NCBI RefSeq assembly: GCF_947489715.1
Contig: NZ_CANLER010000008.1
Coordinates: 62,001-126,000, forward strand
DNA length: 64,000 bases
Direction of reading: 5' to 3'
Source of the DNA: an uncultured Roseovarius sp.
GTDB lineage: Bacteria > Pseudomonadota > Alphaproteobacteria > Rhodobacterales > Rhodobacteraceae
A program made the translations under genes and the position numbers. The notes below the pieces were generated by a model. It saw only the letters and a program-made list of their open reading frames with translations. It ran no database searches and was not told the DNA's origin. Of the stretch, positions 35,517-44,897 are shown piece after piece (the first letter of the stretch is position 1; the number at the start of each line of letters is the position of its first letter).

Positions 35517-38500
35517 TCTGCTTCTCCCCGTCCTTGTCGTAGAAGATGGGATCGACGATTTTCGCCTTTACGATGCTGCCATCCACCTTGGGAATGTCGA
35601 TGACTTCGCCCATGCGGTCCGGACCGTGCAGCACAAGACCCATGGCGATACCCTTGTCGAGCGTCGGCGAATAATAGGTCGAGGTGACCCGACCCTGCAC
35701 ATTGCGCTGACCATTGGCATTGCTGCCCTCGGCCACGCAATACGCGCCATCCGGCAGCACCGAGCCATCGACGGTTTCCAGCCCCACCAGTTTCCAGCGG
35801 TTCGGATCGGCCATATGGCTGCGTTCCTGCGCGCGTTTGCCAAGGAAATCTTCTTTCTTCTTGGAAATCGCCCATTGCATGTTCAGGTCCTGCGGGATCA
35901 CCGTGCCATCGGTTTCGTCGCCGATCATGATGAAGCCCTTTTCAGCACGCATCACATGCAGGCCCTCGGTGCCATAGGGGGTGATGCCATCCTCGGCCCC
36001 CACAGCCAGCAGCAGATCCCAAAGCTCGCGACCCCGGCTGGCGGGCACGGCAATCTCATAGCTCAGCTCGCCCGAGAACGAGATGCGGTAGGCCCGCGCC
36101 GGAATGCCATCACCCAGGGTGATATCGGCCCAGGACATGAAGGGCAGCGCCTCGCCGCTGATATCCGCATCGGTCAGCTTTTCCAGCGTCTTGCGGGCTT
36201 GCGGTCCGACCACGGCGATCTGGGCAAATTGCTCGGTCACGTTGGCGGTATAGACTTTCCAGTCCCACCATTCGGTCTGAAGCCATTCTTCCATATGGCC
36301 GTGGATCGTTTCGGCCCCGCCGGTGGTGGTGTGGCAGAGGAATGTTTCATCGTCGATCCGCGCCACGACACCGTCATCCGACAGGAAGCCGTTTTCGTTG
36401 CACATCAGGCCATAGCGGCATTTGCCGGGCTTTAGCGTCGACATCATGTTGGTGTAGAGCATGTCCAGGAATTTGCCCGCATCGGGGCCCTTGACGATGA
36501 TCTTGCCCAAGGTCGAGGCATCCAGCAGGCCCAGCTTGTCGCGGGTCTGGTTGATCTCGCGCTTGACCGCGCCATGCACGGTTTCACCCGGTTTCTGATA
36601 GCAATAGGGGCGGCGCCACTGGCCGACGGGTTCAAAGAACGCGCCGTTTTCTTCGTGCCAGCCATGGATCGGCGTCTTGCGAATGGGCTGGAACCGTTCA
36701 TCCCGCGCCTCGCCGGCGATCGCGGCCAGCGAGATCGGTGTATAGGGCGGGCGGAACGTGGTGGTGCCGGTCTGCGGGATCGGCTGGTTGAGCGCATCCG
36801 ACAGGATCGCCAGACCGTTGATATTGCTCAGCTTGCCCTGATCGGTCGCCATGCCCAGCGTGGTATAACGCTTGGCGTGTTCGACGCTTTCGAACCCTTC
36901 GCGGGCAGCCAGTTGCACATCGCTGACCTTGACGTCATTCTGATAATCCAGCCAGGCTTTCATCCGCTTCTTGATGCCCGCGCCCTGCGGCATCAGCCAG
37001 ACCGGCGCCATCGGGGCCTGTTCGGCCGTCTCTGCGGTTGGGGTCTTGGCCTTGCCCGGCGTGTGACCGGTGGCCTTGGCGGCGGCTTTGCCAGCGGCGT
37101 CCGCATCGGCCAGAACACCGTTCAGATCAAGCTCGCCATTGGCGGATCCGGCAGCGGTTACAAAACCTTCTCCATCCACACCTTTGGGCGGATTATCCAC
37201 ATCCGGCTGGAACATGGCGAAATCGCTGTTCCAGGTCAGCTTGCCGCCGCAATGGGACCAGAGATGCACCACTGGCGACCAGCCGCCCGACATGGCGACA
37301 GCATCGCAATCCACGGTTTCAAGCACGGCACCTTCGCCCGCCTGGCTGCAAATCTCGACCCCGGTGACGCGCTTGCCACCTTTGACCGACGCCACGGCGT
37401 GGCCCATCATCACGCGGATGCCCAGGGCCTTGGCCTCGGCCATCAGGGCGCTGTCTTCTGGCAGAACCCGTGCGTCCAGGATCACCGGAACGTCGAGCCC
37501 CAGCTTTTTAAGGGTGATTGCCGTTAGGTAAGCATCGTCGTTATTGGTTACGACAACTGTCCGGTCCCCGATCGAGACACCGTAATTCACCGCGTAATCG
37601 CGCACGGCAGAGGCCAGCAGCACGCCCGGAATATCGTTTCCGGCAAAGCTGAGCGGGCGTTCGATGGCGCCGGTCGCGGTGACGATATGACCCGCGCGGA
37701 CACGCCACAGGCGATGGCGGGGGCCAGCGGCACCCGGCTGGTGGTCATTCACCCGCTCGTAACCCAGAACATAGCCGTGGTCGTAAACCCCGGCGCCCAT
37801 CATCCGGGTGCGCAGGGTCACATTCGGCATCGCCTCCAGTTCCGCGACGATTTCGTCCACGAACTTATCCACAGGCGTCTGATTAACTTTTTCTTTACCT
37901 TCGTTAATGGTGCCGCCGTCAACCGGCGCACGGCCACCCCAATGGGCGGTCTGCTCCATCAACAGCACCTTGGCACCAGCCTTGCCAGCGGCGCGCGCCG
38001 CCTGAAGCCCCGCCACACCGCCGCCGATGACAACGACATCGGCAAAGGCGTAGAAATGCTCGTACTTGTCCTGATCCCGCTCTTTCGGAGCTTTGCCCAG
38101 ACCGGCGGATTTGCGGATGATCGGCTCGTATACATGTTTCCAGAACGGCCGCGGGCTGATGAAGGTCTTGTAGTAGAAGCCCGCCGGCAGGAAGCGCGAC
38201 AGTTTGGTGTTGATCGCGCCCACGTCGAATTCGAGGCTGGGCCAGTGGTTCTGGCTGGCGCAGGTCAGGCCTTCAAACAGCTCGGTTGTAGTAACGCGCT
38301 GGTTCGGCTCGAACGCCGCGCCCTCGCCCATGCCGACGATGCCGTTGGGCTCTTCGGCGCCACTGGCGACCACGCCGCGCGGGCGGTGGTATTTGAACGA
38401 CCGGCCGATCAGCATCTGATCGTTGGCCAAAAGCGCCGAGGCCAGCGTATCGCCCGGATAGCCGGTCAGACGTTTGCCGTTGAAGGTGAAATTATACGCG

Positions 38501-38547
38501 CGGTCCTTGTTCAGAAGGCGGCCGCCCGTGGCCAGACGTGTGCTCAT
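35509..38547 (-). CDS. soxA: Sarcosine oxidase alpha subunit
   Basis: The 1012-aa subunit has the N-terminal ferredoxin-like region, a dinucleotide fold VVIGGGVAGLQAARAAGKAG at about residues 172-190 for NAD/FAD, and a C-terminal GcvT-like folate domain. The complex oxidises sarcosine to glycine, passing the methyl group to tetrahydrofolate and forming hydrogen peroxide. The length matches the roughly 1000 aa of known alpha subunits. It overlaps soxD by four bases and soxG by eight. Confidence 0.96.
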   Translation of the reverse strand: MSTRLATGGRLLNKDRAYNFTFNGKRLTGYPGDTLASALLANDQMLIGRSFKYHRPRGVVASGAEEPNGIVGMGEGAAFEPNQRVTTTELFEGLTCASQNHWPSLEFDVGAINTKLSRFLPAGFYYKTFISPRPFWKHVYEPIIRKSAGLGKAPKERDQDKYEHFYAFADVVVIGGGVAGLQAARAAGKAGAKVLLMEQTAHWGGRAPVDGGTINEGKEKVNQTPVDKFVDEIVAELEAMPNVTLRTRMMGAGVYDHGYVLGYERVNDHQPGAAGPRHRLWRVRAGHIVTATGAIERPLSFAGNDIPGVLLASAVRDYAVNYGVSIGDRTVVVTNNDDAYLTAITLKKLGLDVPVILDARVLPEDSALMAEAKALGIRVMMGHAVASVKGGKRVTGVEICSQAGEGAVLETVDCDAVAMSGGWSPVVHLWSHCGGKLTWNSDFAMFQPDVDNPPKGVDGEGFVTAAGSANGELDLNGVLADADAAGKAAAKATGHTPGKAKTPTAETAEQAPMAPVWLMPQGAGIKKRMKAWLDYQNDVKVSDVQLAAREGFESVEHAKRYTTLGMATDQGKLSNINGLAILSDALNQPIPQTGTTTFRPPYTPISLAAIAGEARDERFQPIRKTPIHGWHEENGAFFEPVGQWRRPYCYQKPGETVHGAVKREINQTRDKLGLLDASTLGKIIVKGPDAGKFLDMLYTNMMSTLKPGKCRYGLMCNENGFLSDDGVVARIDDETFLCHTTTGGAETIHGHMEEWLQTEWWDWKVYTANVTEQFAQIAVVGPQARKTLEKLTDADISGEALPFMSWADITLGDGIPARAYRISFSGELSYEIAVPASRGRELWDLLLAVGAEDGITPYGTEGLHVMRAEKGFIMIGDETDGTVIPQDLNMQWAISKKKEDFLGKRAQERSHMADPNRWKLVGLETVDGSVLPDGAYCVAEGSNANGQRNVQGRVTSTYYSPTLDKGIAMGLVLHGPDRMGEVIDIPKVDGSIVKAKIVDPIFYDKDGEKQNV

Positions 38548-38873
38548 GCGAACTCTCTCCAGCTCCAGCCCGGCCGCTTGGCCGAGATTTTGTCCTTGAT
38601 GTCTTTCGGGGGCTCATAGGTCTGCGCACTATAGGTGCCGAAAACCTCGAGCGTGGTGGTGCAGCGCGCGGCATGAAACCACTTGCCGCAGCCGTTATTG
38701 TGCCGCCAGCGTTCGAAATGCACGCCCTTGGCGTTTTCCTTGGCGAACATGTAGCCATGGAAATCTTCGTCCGACGTACCGGGGCCGAAACGTTTGATAT
38801 GCGCTTCGCCGCCGGCGTGGAATTCGGTTTCCTCGCCGGTGACGCCGCAGCAAGGGCAGGTCAGGATCAGCAT
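38544..38873 (-). CDS. soxD: Sarcosine oxidase delta subunit
   Basis: The 109-aa protein begins MLILTCPCCGVTGEETEF with three closely spaced cysteines (C6, C8, C9). The delta subunit is known to carry zinc through a cluster of this kind. It overlaps soxA by four bases. The gene upstream on the same strand is a small membrane protein, not soxB directly. Confidence 0.94.
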   Translation of the reverse strand: MLILTCPCCGVTGEETEFHAGGEAHIKRFGPGTSDEDFHGYMFAKENAKGVHFERWRHNNGCGKWFHAARCTTTLEVFGTYSAQTYEPPKDIKDKISAKRPGWSWREFA

Positions 38874-38923
38874 ATTACGGCTCCTTCTGGAAATTGAAGC
38901 GCTGCGTTCTTAGGTTGAACCGC

Positions 38924-39088
38924 ATGGAAGACGGCTCTCTCGTTATCAATCTTCTGAAGATCGCCCCGTTGGCGGCCATTCTTCTGATTGCAATCATCGT
39001 GGTATTTCGGGGAATGGGTCGCGACGGCGACAGCACGAACAACCGCGCGAAAGGCGGCGGTCCCAGCTGGTGGCCGGGCAACCACTGA
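38924..39088 (+). CDS. Possible 54-aa membrane protein opposite to the sox operon
   Basis: This plus-strand open frame starts MEDGSLVINLLKIAPLAAI and has one hydrophobic helix followed by a polar tail ending PSWWPGNH. Its codon third positions are GC-rich, as in real genes here. The ribosome-binding site is weak (AGGTTG-like, about eight bases upstream). It fills most of the 309-bp gap between soxD and the small membrane gene, on the opposite strand to both. No family recognised; it could be spurious. Confidence 0.4.
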   Translation: MEDGSLVINLLKIAPLAAILLIAIIVVFRGMGRDGDSTNNRAKGGGPSWWPGNH

Positions 39089-39182
39089 TCCTTTGGCATC
39101 CGCAGAACGGTCACTACCGGAAAACACGCCAAGGGCGGGCACCGATTGGCCCCCGCCCAAAGCGTTCACGTGAGATTTGGTA

Positions 39183-39458
39183 TTATTCGATAGGGACTGT
39201 GCCGGCTGATTCTGCGCCGGTCGAGCTTGTGGCGCCAGCGCCCGCGTCCGGTTCAACCGGGACGACAATTGGGTCAGCGCCCGCACCGCCCGGATGTTCA
39301 ACCGAGGTTGAGCCACCGCCGAGCGAGCCGACAAGTATAAGCACGCCCAGGACCGCAATTGCGGCGAAAAGCCAGAGCAGCCCGGACCCGGTGCTACCGG
39401 TGTCCATCGCGCCACGCGAGAAATTATGCGAGTCGCGCCATTGATCGTAATTTGACAT
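39183..39458 (-). CDS. Small membrane protein in the sox operon
   Basis: The 91-aa protein begins MSNYDQWRDSHNFSRGAM, has one transmembrane helix (about residues 28-47), and ends in a low-complexity acidic tail rich in Gly, Ala, Pro and Glu. The ATG at 39458 follows AAAGGAGA, a strong ribosome-binding site, while the longer upstream reading overlaps soxB and was rejected. It lies between soxB and soxD on the same strand. I know no function; it could tether or regulate the oxidase complex. Confidence 0.75.
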   Translation of the reverse strand: MSNYDQWRDSHNFSRGAMDTGSTGSGLLWLFAAIAVLGVLILVGSLGGGSTSVEHPGGAGADPIVVPVEPDAGAGATSSTGAESAGTVPIE

Positions 39459-39627
39459 GGCATGGTCTCCTTTCCTTGCAAAAACAAGGATGGGGATGCA
39501 GCCAGAGGTTGAGAAGGATAAGCGGAAATCCCCGGCCAAAACCGGCCAAACCCCGCGAATTGCGTGGTGTGGCCTCGGCCAGATTCCGCCCGGTCCCCCC
39601 GGATCATTATGGTGCGCCGGACGCGCA

Positions 39628-40872
39628 TCAGTGCGCGACCCCAGCGGCGACGCTTTCGTCGATAAAGCGGCCTTCGTAGAAACGGTTGAGGCCAAATGCC
39701 TCGGTCAGCGGGGAATGGCCCTTGGCCATCAGTTCGGCAAAGCCCCAGCCCGAGCCCGGGATTGCCTTGAAGCCGCCGGTTCCCCAGCCACAGTTGATGA
39801 AGATACCCTCAACCGGGGTGGTGCCGATGATCGGGGAGCGGTCGCCTGTGACGTCGACGATGCCGCCCCATTGGCGCAGCATTTTCAGGCGCGCGACCAT
39901 CGGGAAGGTTTCGACCAATGCACGCACGGTTTCCTCGATATGGTGGAAAGAGCCGCGCTGGGTATAATTGTTGAACCCGTCGGTGCCGCCACCGATGACC
40001 ATTTCGCCCTTGTCGGACTGGGACATGTAGCCGTGCACGGTATTGGCCATGACAACACAATCCATGCAGGGTTTGATCGGCTCGGAAACCAGCGCTTGCA
40101 GCGCCACGGATTCAACTGGCAGACGGAAGCCCGCCATATCCGCGACGTGACCCGCGTTGCCGGCCACGACCATGCCCAACTTGTTGCAGTCGATATCGCC
40201 CTTGCTGGTGGTGACACCCACGACCTTGCCTGCCTCGGTGCGCACACCGGTGACTTCGCATTTCTGGATGATGTGCATGCCCATGTCCGAGCAGGCCCGC
40301 GCATAGCCCCAGGCCACCGCATCGTGACGCGCTGTGCCGCCGCGCGCCTGCCAGAGACCGCCCAGCACCGGATAGCGCGGCCCTTCGAGGTTGATAATCG
40401 GCACGATTTCCTTGACCCGCGCGGGGGTGATGAATTCGGTCGTGACACCTTGCAGCGCGTTGGCATGGGCCGTGCGCTTGTAGCCACGGACCTCATGCTC
40501 GGTCTGGGCCAACATGATCACGCCGCGCGGGCTGAACATGACGTTATAGTTCAGATCCTGGCTCATGGTTTCGTACAGGCTGCGCGCCTTTTCGTAGATC
40601 GCGGCCGACGGATCCTGTAGGTAGTTCGAGCGGATGATGGTGGTGTTGCGACCGGTGTTGCCACCGCCCAGCCAGCCTTTTTCCAGCACCGCGACATTGG
40701 TAATGCCGAAGTTCTTGCCCAGATAATAGGCGGTGGCCAGGCCGTGCCCGCCTGCACCGATGATGATCACATCATATTTGGCTTTCGGTTCGGGGGAGGC
40801 CCAGGCCCGCTCCCATCCCATGTGGAAACGGGCGGCTTCACGGGCGACGGCAAAGGCGGAATAACGTTTCAT
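39628..40872 (-). CDS. soxB: Sarcosine oxidase beta subunit
   Basis: The 414-aa flavoprotein has the FAD-binding motif IIIGAGGHGLATAYYLG (about residues 36-52). It also has the motif ARHDAVAWG, whose H183 probably corresponds to the histidine that holds FMN covalently in known beta subunits. It catalyses the oxidation of sarcosine at the covalent FMN. I chose the ATG at 40872 (MKRYSAFAVAREAARFH), since the 38 codons upstream are not family-like. It is the first gene of the sox operon. Confidence 0.96.
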   Translation of the reverse strand: MKRYSAFAVAREAARFHMGWERAWASPEPKAKYDVIIIGAGGHGLATAYYLGKNFGITNVAVLEKGWLGGGNTGRNTTIIRSNYLQDPSAAIYEKARSLYETMSQDLNYNVMFSPRGVIMLAQTEHEVRGYKRTAHANALQGVTTEFITPARVKEIVPIINLEGPRYPVLGGLWQARGGTARHDAVAWGYARACSDMGMHIIQKCEVTGVRTEAGKVVGVTTSKGDIDCNKLGMVVAGNAGHVADMAGFRLPVESVALQALVSEPIKPCMDCVVMANTVHGYMSQSDKGEMVIGGGTDGFNNYTQRGSFHHIEETVRALVETFPMVARLKMLRQWGGIVDVTGDRSPIIGTTPVEGIFINCGWGTGGFKAIPGSGWGFAELMAKGHSPLTEAFGLNRFYEGRFIDESVAAGVAH

Positions 40873-41086
40873 GCGCGCTCTCGGGTTTGGGGTGGATTCG
40901 CAGATGGCAGCAGTTGGGGATGTAATGCGCCTTATCCCCGGGTAAAAGCACACTGACGGCGGCACAAAACATCGAAATCGCGACATTGCGGCAACTTGGC
41001 GCTGGCCAGATGACCCTGTTGTGAAGGGTTTGGCCTTTTTTCCGGGTCACCGCACCGTTACATGAAGATCGGAAATGGGAGAGGCC

Positions 41087-42307
41087 ATGACGTTCTGGAT
41101 CATCATCGGGTCGCTGGCACTGGGTGTCGGGGGCGTTCTGGCACTGGCGCTTTTGCGCGGGCGCAAAGGGGCGATACCGCCTGCAGCTTATGATTTGCAG
41201 GTTTATCGCGACCAGCTGAAAGAGGTGGATCGCGACCTTGCGCGCGGGGTGATCGCCGAGGCGGATGCCGAGCGGGTGCGCACCGAAGTATCCCGGCGCG
41301 TGTTGGCCGCGGATGCGAATCTGCGCGCGCAGCAGGCCGCTGACGGTCGCACGACAGGTGGCAACGCCATCGTGGCGCTGGCGCTGATTGCGGTGATGCT
41401 GGGCGGGTCCGTTGCACTTTACGCCCGATTGGGCGCGCCCGGGTACGGTGACCTGCCGCTTGAGGCGCGGATTGCGGCATCCGAACAGGCACGCACCGAA
41501 CGCGCATCGCAATCCGAAGCCGAGGCGCGCGCGCCTGCGCGGCCACCGGTGCCCGAGGCGTCAGCGGATTACCTGGCCCTGATGGAAAAACTGCGCCAGA
41601 CGGTCAAGGACCGGCCGGGCGACCTGCGTGGTTTGCGCCTGTTGGTACGCAACGAGGCCGCATTGGGCAATATCACCGCCGCCTACACTGCGCAGGCAAA
41701 GGTGATCGAGGTCAAAGGCCCCGAAGCCACCGCCGATGATCATGCGCTGATGGCCGATCTGATGATCGCGGCGGCAGGCGGATATGTCTCGACCGAGGCC
41801 GAGGCGGCCTTACGCATGGCGCTGCAACGGGATCCCGACCACCCGACTTCGCGTTATTATCTGGGCTCGTTCCTGATGCAGGTGGATCGCCCTGATGCGG
41901 CGTTCCGCACCTGGGAACAGCTGCTGCGCGAAAGCCCCCCGGATGCGCCCTGGGTGGCGCCGATCCGCAACCAGATTGAAGAAGTCGCCTGGCGTGCGGG
42001 GGTCAAATACGAGCTGCCGCAACCCGTAAGGGGGCCATCGGCAGAGGATGTTGAAGCTGCGGGCGAGATGAACGCCGAGGATCGCGACCAGATGATCCGA
42101 GGTATGGTCCAGAACCTGTCGGACCGCCTGGCAAGTGACGGCGGTAGCCCCGAGGAATGGGCCCGCCTGATCGCCGCCTACGGGGTTCTGGGCGAAGTGG
42201 ATCAGGCGCGCGCCATCTGGACCGAGGCACAGCAGGTTTTTGCGGGCAAGGCCGAGGCATTGGCGCAGGTTCGATCCGGCGCAGAGCAGGCCGGGGTTGC
42301 CGAATGA
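41087..42307 (+). CDS. ccmI: Cytochrome c biogenesis protein CcmI
   Basis: The 406-aa protein begins with a transmembrane helix, has a second helix at about residues 94-113, and continues with a TPR-containing periplasmic region (for example PTSRYYLGSFLMQVDRPDAAF). The segment YRDQLKEVDRDLARGVI matches the CcmI N-terminal domain. CcmI presents apocytochrome c for haem attachment. The ATG at 41087 follows GGGAGAGG. It is the first gene of a coupled plus-strand trio and is divergent from soxB. Confidence 0.93.
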   Translation: MTFWIIIGSLALGVGGVLALALLRGRKGAIPPAAYDLQVYRDQLKEVDRDLARGVIAEADAERVRTEVSRRVLAADANLRAQQAADGRTTGGNAIVALALIAVMLGGSVALYARLGAPGYGDLPLEARIAASEQARTERASQSEAEARAPARPPVPEASADYLALMEKLRQTVKDRPGDLRGLRLLVRNEAALGNITAAYTAQAKVIEVKGPEATADDHALMADLMIAAAGGYVSTEAEAALRMALQRDPDHPTSRYYLGSFLMQVDRPDAAFRTWEQLLRESPPDAPWVAPIRNQIEEVAWRAGVKYELPQPVRGPSAEDVEAAGEMNAEDRDQMIRGMVQNLSDRLASDGGSPEEWARLIAAYGVLGEVDQARAIWTEAQQVFAGKAEALAQVRSGAEQAGVAE

Positions 42308-42780
42308 TCACGGACGACATTGAGGCATTTGCCGCCGCCCTGCCCGCCCGGCGCGCGCTGATTGGGCTTGATCTGGGTGAAAAGACCATCGGCGTTGCGG
42401 TCTCGGACAGCCTGCTATCGGTTGCCAGCCCTTTCGAAACCATCCGCCGGCGCAAATTCGGGCTGGATGCGGCGCGCCTGCTGGAAATAACCAAAGAGCG
42501 CGATATAGGCGGAATTATCCTGGGTCTGCCCCGTAACATGGATGGCAGCGAAGGCCCGCGCTGCCAATCCACACGCGCATTCGCCCGCAATCTGGAACGG
42601 TTGACGGCGCTCCCCATCGGGTTCTGGGACGAAAGGTTATCGACCGTCGCGGCGGAAAAAGCGTTGTTAGAGGCGGATGCGACACGAAAACGTCGCGCCG
42701 AGGTCATAGATAATATCGCAGCATCCTATATCCTGCAGGGAGTATTGGACCGCTTGAGCCACTTGAGGGCAGCACAATGA
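42304..42780 (+). CDS. ruvX: Holliday junction resolvase-like RuvX (YqgF)
   Basis: The 158-aa RNase-H-fold protein has the motif IGLDLGEKTIGVAVSD, GLPRNMDGSEGPR and WDERLSTVAAEKAL, typical of RuvX/YqgF. Members act in pre-16S rRNA 5' end maturation and have been proposed as Holliday junction resolvases. The ATG at 42304 overlaps the ccmI stop by four bases. Confidence 0.93.
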   Translation: MITDDIEAFAAALPARRALIGLDLGEKTIGVAVSDSLLSVASPFETIRRRKFGLDAARLLEITKERDIGGIILGLPRNMDGSEGPRCQSTRAFARNLERLTALPIGFWDERLSTVAAEKALLEADATRKRRAEVIDNIAASYILQGVLDRLSHLRAAQ

Positions 42781-43019
42781 ACGACGAAACACCCGTCTGG
42801 AAGCGCGATGAGGTTGAAAGCCCCTGCGTGCGCATCTGTGTCGTGCATCCCGAGGCGCGGATCTGTACCGGGTGTCTGAGATCCATCGACGAGATTGGCC
42901 GCTGGTCAAAGATGAGTTCCGATGAACGTCGCGAGATCATGGAAGACCTGCCGAACCGTGCCCCGCTGCTGCGCAAGCGCCGCGGTGGCCGTGCCGCGCG
43001 GATGCAACGAGGCGGCTAA
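42777..43019 (+). CDS. DUF1289 zinc-cysteine protein
   Basis: The 80-aa protein has the DUF1289 pattern CVRIC...CTGCLRSIDEIGRW with two cysteine pairs, probably a zinc site, and an arginine-rich C-terminus. The family (YdhL-like) has no defined function. It overlaps ruvX by four bases, so all three genes ccmI-ruvX-DUF1289 are translationally coupled. Confidence 0.88.
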   Translation: MNDETPVWKRDEVESPCVRICVVHPEARICTGCLRSIDEIGRWSKMSSDERREIMEDLPNRAPLLRKRRGGRAARMQRGG

Positions 43020-43136
43020 AACGCCTGATCACCATTTTTTGGTATGTTTTCAAGCGCGCCTGTAATGCCCGCGCATGTGAGTTATTCGAAATTGCCAGCC
43101 GGCTCTGGGCCGTGGGACACGAGGGGCGGGTGGCAC

Positions 43137-43901
43137 CTATTCTGATATGAACCTGCTTTGCATCTCAACCTCTTGCTGGCGCATAAGCGTCCATGCGGTT
43201 TCCATATGGTCGGTCATGATGGATCGGGCCAGATCGCCATCGCTGTTCCTTAATGCCTGAACCAGCCTCTGTTGGTGGTCACGCCCCTGCTTCCAGAGCT
43301 CGAGATTGGGCGGTGAATAAAGACGCCGGTAAACCGTGAGATCGGACAAAAGGTTCACCATGAAGTCGATGATGAAGCCCAGCATCGGGTTTTTGGCCTG
43401 CTCGGCCAGGACCGCATGGAACCGGAGCGATGCCACATGCTGCTGACGTTCTTCATCCAGCGTGGCAGCAGGTTCAGAATATTCAGCGATATTGTCTTCC
43501 AATAGCGCCAGTACTTCTTCCGACAGGTTACCCGCCAGAGAGGCCGCAAGTTCCGGTTCCAGCGCAAGACGCAACTGGTAGATGTCACCAATGGTCAGGT
43601 CCTTGAAATAAAAGTAATTTCCCAACAAAGCCTTGGCGCGTTGGCGACTGACCTCGTGCACGAAACCGCCGCCGCCGGGGCCGGTGCGGGTCTTGATCAG
43701 ACCCTGGGCCTCGAGGATGCGCATGGCCTCGCGGATCGTACCTTTGGCCATGGCGAACCGTTCGATCAGCTCAGCCTCGCCCGGCAGACGATCCCCGGCC
43801 TGAAGCCCTTGTTCCACGACCCAGTCCTTGATCGCCTCGGCGACCTGAACGGGTCTGCTCAGCTTGGGTTCAGCCTTCGATCGGGTGGTGGCAGGCGGCA
43901 A
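43137..43901 (-). CDS. GntR-family (FadR/FCD) transcriptional regulator
   Basis: The 254-aa protein has an N-terminal winged helix (LPGEAELIERFAMAKGTIRE, about residues 39-58) and an FCD ligand domain. It overlaps the end of the upstream ABC ATPase gene by 32 bases on the same strand, so it is the last gene of the peptide transporter operon. It probably controls the transporter and the divergent DUF1028/amidohydrolase genes through the palindromes at 49391-49431. Confidence 0.92.
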   Translation of the reverse strand: MPPATTRSKAEPKLSRPVQVAEAIKDWVVEQGLQAGDRLPGEAELIERFAMAKGTIREAMRILEAQGLIKTRTGPGGGGFVHEVSRQRAKALLGNYFYFKDLTIGDIYQLRLALEPELAASLAGNLSEEVLALLEDNIAEYSEPAATLDEERQQHVASLRFHAVLAEQAKNPMLGFIIDFMVNLLSDLTVYRRLYSPPNLELWKQGRDHQQRLVQALRNSDGDLARSIMTDHMETAWTLMRQQEVEMQSRFISE

Positions 43902-44826
43902 GTTGGTCTTCTCCCATTTGTTTCAGCGCGGGCACCTTGGCGCGGCAAAGATCGGTTGCGCGCGGGCAGCGGCCGGCAAAGGCGCAGCCCGGCGGCGGGT
44001 TGAGCGGATCGGGCAATTCCGACCCTTTCTGCTCGGGCGCGGAAAGAGGCCGACCGACGACCGGGGCGCTGTCTGCCAGGAGTTTTGTATAGGGATGTCG
44101 GGGGGTTGCAAAGATATTCTCGGCCTTGCCGATTTCGACGACCGATCCGAAATAGAGCACGATGATGCGATCGCTGACCGCTTCGACCACGGCAAGGTCA
44201 TGGGTGATGAAGAGATATGTCAGGCCAAACTGCGCCTTGAGATCGGCCAGAAGGTTGAGCACCTGTGCCTGTACCGAGACATCAAGCGCCGAGACCGGTT
44301 CATCCAGAATGACGATCCGAGGGCTTGCGGCCAACGCCCGCGCGATGCCGATGCGCTGTGCCTGGCCGCCGGAGAATTCATGCGGGTAGCGTTCCAGAAA
44401 TTCCTCGCGCAGATTGACGGAGGCGAAAATCTCGGAGATCCGTGCCTCGCGTTCCGATTTCGGCATATTATACAGTCGTTTAAGAGGTGCCTCGATGATC
44501 TGACGGATGGTTTTGCGTGGGTTCAGGCTGCTGATCGGATCCTGGAAAACATACTGGATCAGCTTGCCGAATTCCGCCGGATCGGCATTGTCGAGCGCCT
44601 TTCCCTCGATCTGGATTGCCCCCTCGCTTGGCTCCAGCAGCCCGACCAGCATCCGGGCCAGCGTGGATTTACCACAGCCGGATTCGCCCACAACGCCGAG
44701 GGTTTCGCCGGTCTCGACCGCAAAGCTCATGGGGCGGACGGCGCGGACGCCGGGCGGTGCGGGACCGAAAAGCGGCTTCTTCAGCGGGAAGGTCTTGGCC
44801 AGGTTTTCGACGGTCAGGGCGGTCAT
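43870..44826 (-). CDS. Oligopeptide ABC transporter ATPase, DppF type
   Basis: The 318-aa ATPase has Walker A GESGCGKST at about residues 47-55, the signature SGGQAQRIGIARAL, and Walker B RIVILDEPVSALD, with the oligopeptide-family C-terminal domain (CAFAGRCPRA). It pairs with the ATPase domain of the fused protein upstream to drive peptide uptake. The ATG at 44826 follows GGGGGA. Copy 3 of the 11-bp-period element lies in the 88-bp gap upstream. Confidence 0.94.
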   Translation of the reverse strand: MTALTVENLAKTFPLKKPLFGPAPPGVRAVRPMSFAVETGETLGVVGESGCGKSTLARMLVGLLEPSEGAIQIEGKALDNADPAEFGKLIQYVFQDPISSLNPRKTIRQIIEAPLKRLYNMPKSEREARISEIFASVNLREEFLERYPHEFSGGQAQRIGIARALAASPRIVILDEPVSALDVSVQAQVLNLLADLKAQFGLTYLFITHDLAVVEAVSDRIIVLYFGSVVEIGKAENIFATPRHPYTKLLADSAPVVGRPLSAPEQKGSELPDPLNPPPGCAFAGRCPRATDLCRAKVPALKQMGEDQLAACHHPIEG

Positions 44827-44858
44827 GCGGATCCCCCGGAAAACAGGCAAAATTCAAC

Positions 44859-44897
44859 GTCGGTATAACGTCGGTATTTTGTCGGTATTACGTCGGT
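44859..44897 (+). repeat. GTCGGTAT 11-bp-period element, copy 3, inside the ABC operon
   Basis: Units start at 44859, 44870, 44881 and 44892 with spacers AAC, TTT and TAC, identical to copy 2 in the core. The element fills the gap between the fused permease-ATPase gene and the DppF gene; flanks differ from copies 1 and 2. Because it lies within the operon it would be transcribed with it. Confidence 0.9.

Noticed and set aside
35482..36435. A 317-codon plus-strand frame opposite soxA
   Set aside because: Antisense to the clearly coding soxA C-terminal domain.
38867..39628. A 253-codon minus-strand frame across the sox small-gene region
   Set aside because: It overlaps the better supported 91-aa gene in another frame and lacks a ribosome-binding site and any family features.
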